From assembly GCF_036370855.1 (NCBI RefSeq), contig NC_088100.1, forward strand, positions 33,368,563-33,432,562: DNA of 64,000 bases, in the 5' to 3' direction. The DNA comes from Dromaius novaehollandiae (taxonomy: Eukaryota; Chordata; Aves; Casuariiformes; Dromaiidae). Made by a program: the position numbers and the translations under genes. The notes beneath the pieces are model-generated. The model was not told where the DNA came from and made no database searches. It saw only the letters and a list, made by a program, of their open reading frames with translations. Positions 61,921 through 64,000 of this stretch are shown here, piece by piece; positions within the stretch are counted from its first letter, which is position 1; each line of letters starts with the position of its first letter.

Positions 61921-64000
61921 ATGAACACATAGTATTTTTATTACAGATGTTTCACACCTGCTTGCATCTTACACAAAGAAAGCTGCTTTTACATGTTTTT
62001 ATCATGATTTTATCAAGATAAAAAGATCACAATAAAATCATATCTCAATTACAGCACACAAATATCAAATCTGATTAGAATCCACTCTTCTACTTCATGG
62101 GCAGTTATGGCTTCAGTTATGACTGAATTCCACATATTGTGGGTTTTTCCCCCCCTTTTTGATTCAAAGCAAACTTTTTTTTTCCTTCAATCTAGATAGA
62201 GGTCTTCAAAGTATGATAGCTGTCATAGGCCTGTAAACTGTCATGCACAGAATTAGAATCATTGACAATACAATTTGATGCATAAAAAAAGGACTTGACT
62301 TTTGCATAGGCATCAAGGATAATTGCTGCTGTCTTTCACTGTAACATCAAGAATGTGTTTATACTATTAAAGTTAACAGTATATTATTCTCCCCCACCCC
62401 CCCTTCAGATGATAAATAAGCCAACATTCTCTTCCCCTTTCACCTCTCCTTTCCCTCACTAGCAGCTCTTTGAAATTTTTTTTAATAGAGTGTTTTGCTA
62501 ATATTTCACTTGTAAACCTCAAGGTCAGGCTGCAGTCTCCAAACAACAAACAACTCTGTCCAAGGACTCCCAAGCATTCTTTCTTCCCACAATCGCTCCC
62601 TGCACTATCGAAGGGGATGTAAGGCAATTACCCAAAGGGTAGTCAATTAGTCAAAAGTGTAGCTTTTTTTTAACCCCCCCAACATACATTTTGCGCTTCA
62701 TTTACGTGCTAAGTTTCCTTAACATCATACAGTGCCGTAATTTTCTTTCCCCAAACTCCTAAATTTACCAATGAGGAAACATGATAAGCAACAACTATCC
62801 TCCTCTTCCTCATTCCAAAAATCAGTGCAACATATTGAGTTTAACATGCAAGAATGATATTGTCCTGGGTAGTGCCAAGAATCACTTGGAGCAAGTCAGT
62901 TTTGCATCTTGGCAGAACCATGCTTTAATAAAAAACATCTCATGCCTACAAAGATTTCCCACAGATTAAGTTGCTGTGGTAGCTATCCAGATTACCTCTC
63001 TATGAACTCAATCCAAAACTCATTACCGACAACCAGCTTTTGTAAAAGCCCTGTATGTTTTTTCACAACAGGAAAGCTCCATATTTAATTGACAGTCTGA
63101 AAAAAACCCTAAACTCTTTGAAGTTGGAGATTAACAAGAGAAAAAGACATAATGTTTGCCTTTGGCTTGGTGAGTGATGCAGGGGGGGAAAAAAAAAACT
63201 AGCAATATATAATGTATCTTATACAGTGCTCAGATTGGTGCAAATACTTCAGAGGATACCTTTACAATTAAAGGTCTGGAGGTAGCAAAATTATTGGTAG
63301 CTCCCTATTACTAACACAATTTACAGATTAGACTTCACTTACAGATCTTTCGAAGACAGAGATATAAGCATGAATCGCTTCCAAGGAAACAAAAATTTTG
63401 GTTAACTGTGAGTGTAATATAGCACCATGTTTGTAATTTCTTTCAAATGGCATAAATAGAATTTAATATCAGTAACAAATACACCAAATCCTGTAATTTC
63501 ACCTTTTTATTATACTAGGAATTCAATTTACATTTAGAATAACGTCTGTTCTAGTTCTTCAGAAGAGTGGCCATATGCAAAGGAATTAGCATTTGCACTA
63601 GCATTTTAGGCTACAGCCTCACAAAAAGCACAGTGGTGGACTAAGCTTTTACTCAGCTAATCCCAAAGTAGTCTTTATTAGTTTAATTTTCAGCTAGGCC
63701 AAGCTGCTGAACTAGCTCATTGTTTATGTAAACATTCACATCAGCACAAGTGAGAGAACAGGAGTGGCCAGGGAAGAAGGTGAGAAAGACTATGACAGTC
63801 CTGATTTACCATAGTGAAATTCCACCTTCAACTTCATCATTAAATGGACAAGTAGGTAATGCTAAATACAGAGAAGCTTTTCCATTTGACACAAAATAAT
63901 TTTTCCAAACCTACAGAAAATCTAAATCAAAAACAAATTCTGGTTACCACTACCTCCTTTCAGATCGTCTTTCCTCAACAGCATAGCCTACAATCAGTAC

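Larger units (their letters stand above)
58626..64000. other. Intergenic DNA, no gene recognised
   Basis: AT-rich sequence apart from the CR1 tail near 61.8 kb and a possible SINE remnant near 61.1 kb. No exons or RNA genes seen. Confidence 0.55.

Overview
The window looks like avian, or at least archosaur, nuclear DNA. It carries three CR1 LINE 3' tails of the bird type, AT-rich intergenic sequence with short CpG islands, and one intron-containing gene whose exons have GT-AG borders. There is no bacterial gene organisation, CRISPR array, rRNA or convincing tRNA.

The only protein-coding gene I can support is OGFRL1 (opioid growth factor receptor-like 1), on the minus strand. Its seven coding exons run from the start codon at 27023 down to the stop at 18500. 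The exons join in frame to 1488 nt, a 495-residue protein (496 if an alternative acceptor at exon 3 is used). The protein has a variable acidic N-terminus, the conserved OGFr region at about residues 104-328, and a hydrophilic, low-complexity tail. The promoter is a TATA-less CpG island (about 26560-27630), and a long AT-rich stretch below 18500 is probably the 3' UTR.

Layout: 1-11.9 kb is intergenic, with a CR1 tail, small tandem duplications and a GC-rich block at 10.1-11.1 kb. 11.9-18.5 kb is the putative 3' UTR. 18.5-27.0 kb is OGFRL1, with an old L2-clade LINE inside intron 3. 27-31 kb is a repeat-rich flank (a CR1 tail, an ancient CR1 relic and an antisense L2-clade reverse transcriptase relic). 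31-54.6 kb is mostly featureless intergenic DNA. 54.6-55.0 kb is an isolated CpG island holding a near-perfect 16-bp tandem array. 55-64 kb is intergenic, with another L2 relic and a CR1 tail.

I found no new multi-gene system. The observations most worth following are the 16-bp GC minisatellite with a MYB-type core in every unit, a tiny upstream ORF in strong context just before the weak-context OGFRL1 start, a tandem NAGNAG acceptor, and several unusually recognisable L2-clade relics. All family assignments come from reading motifs by eye; no database search was possible.
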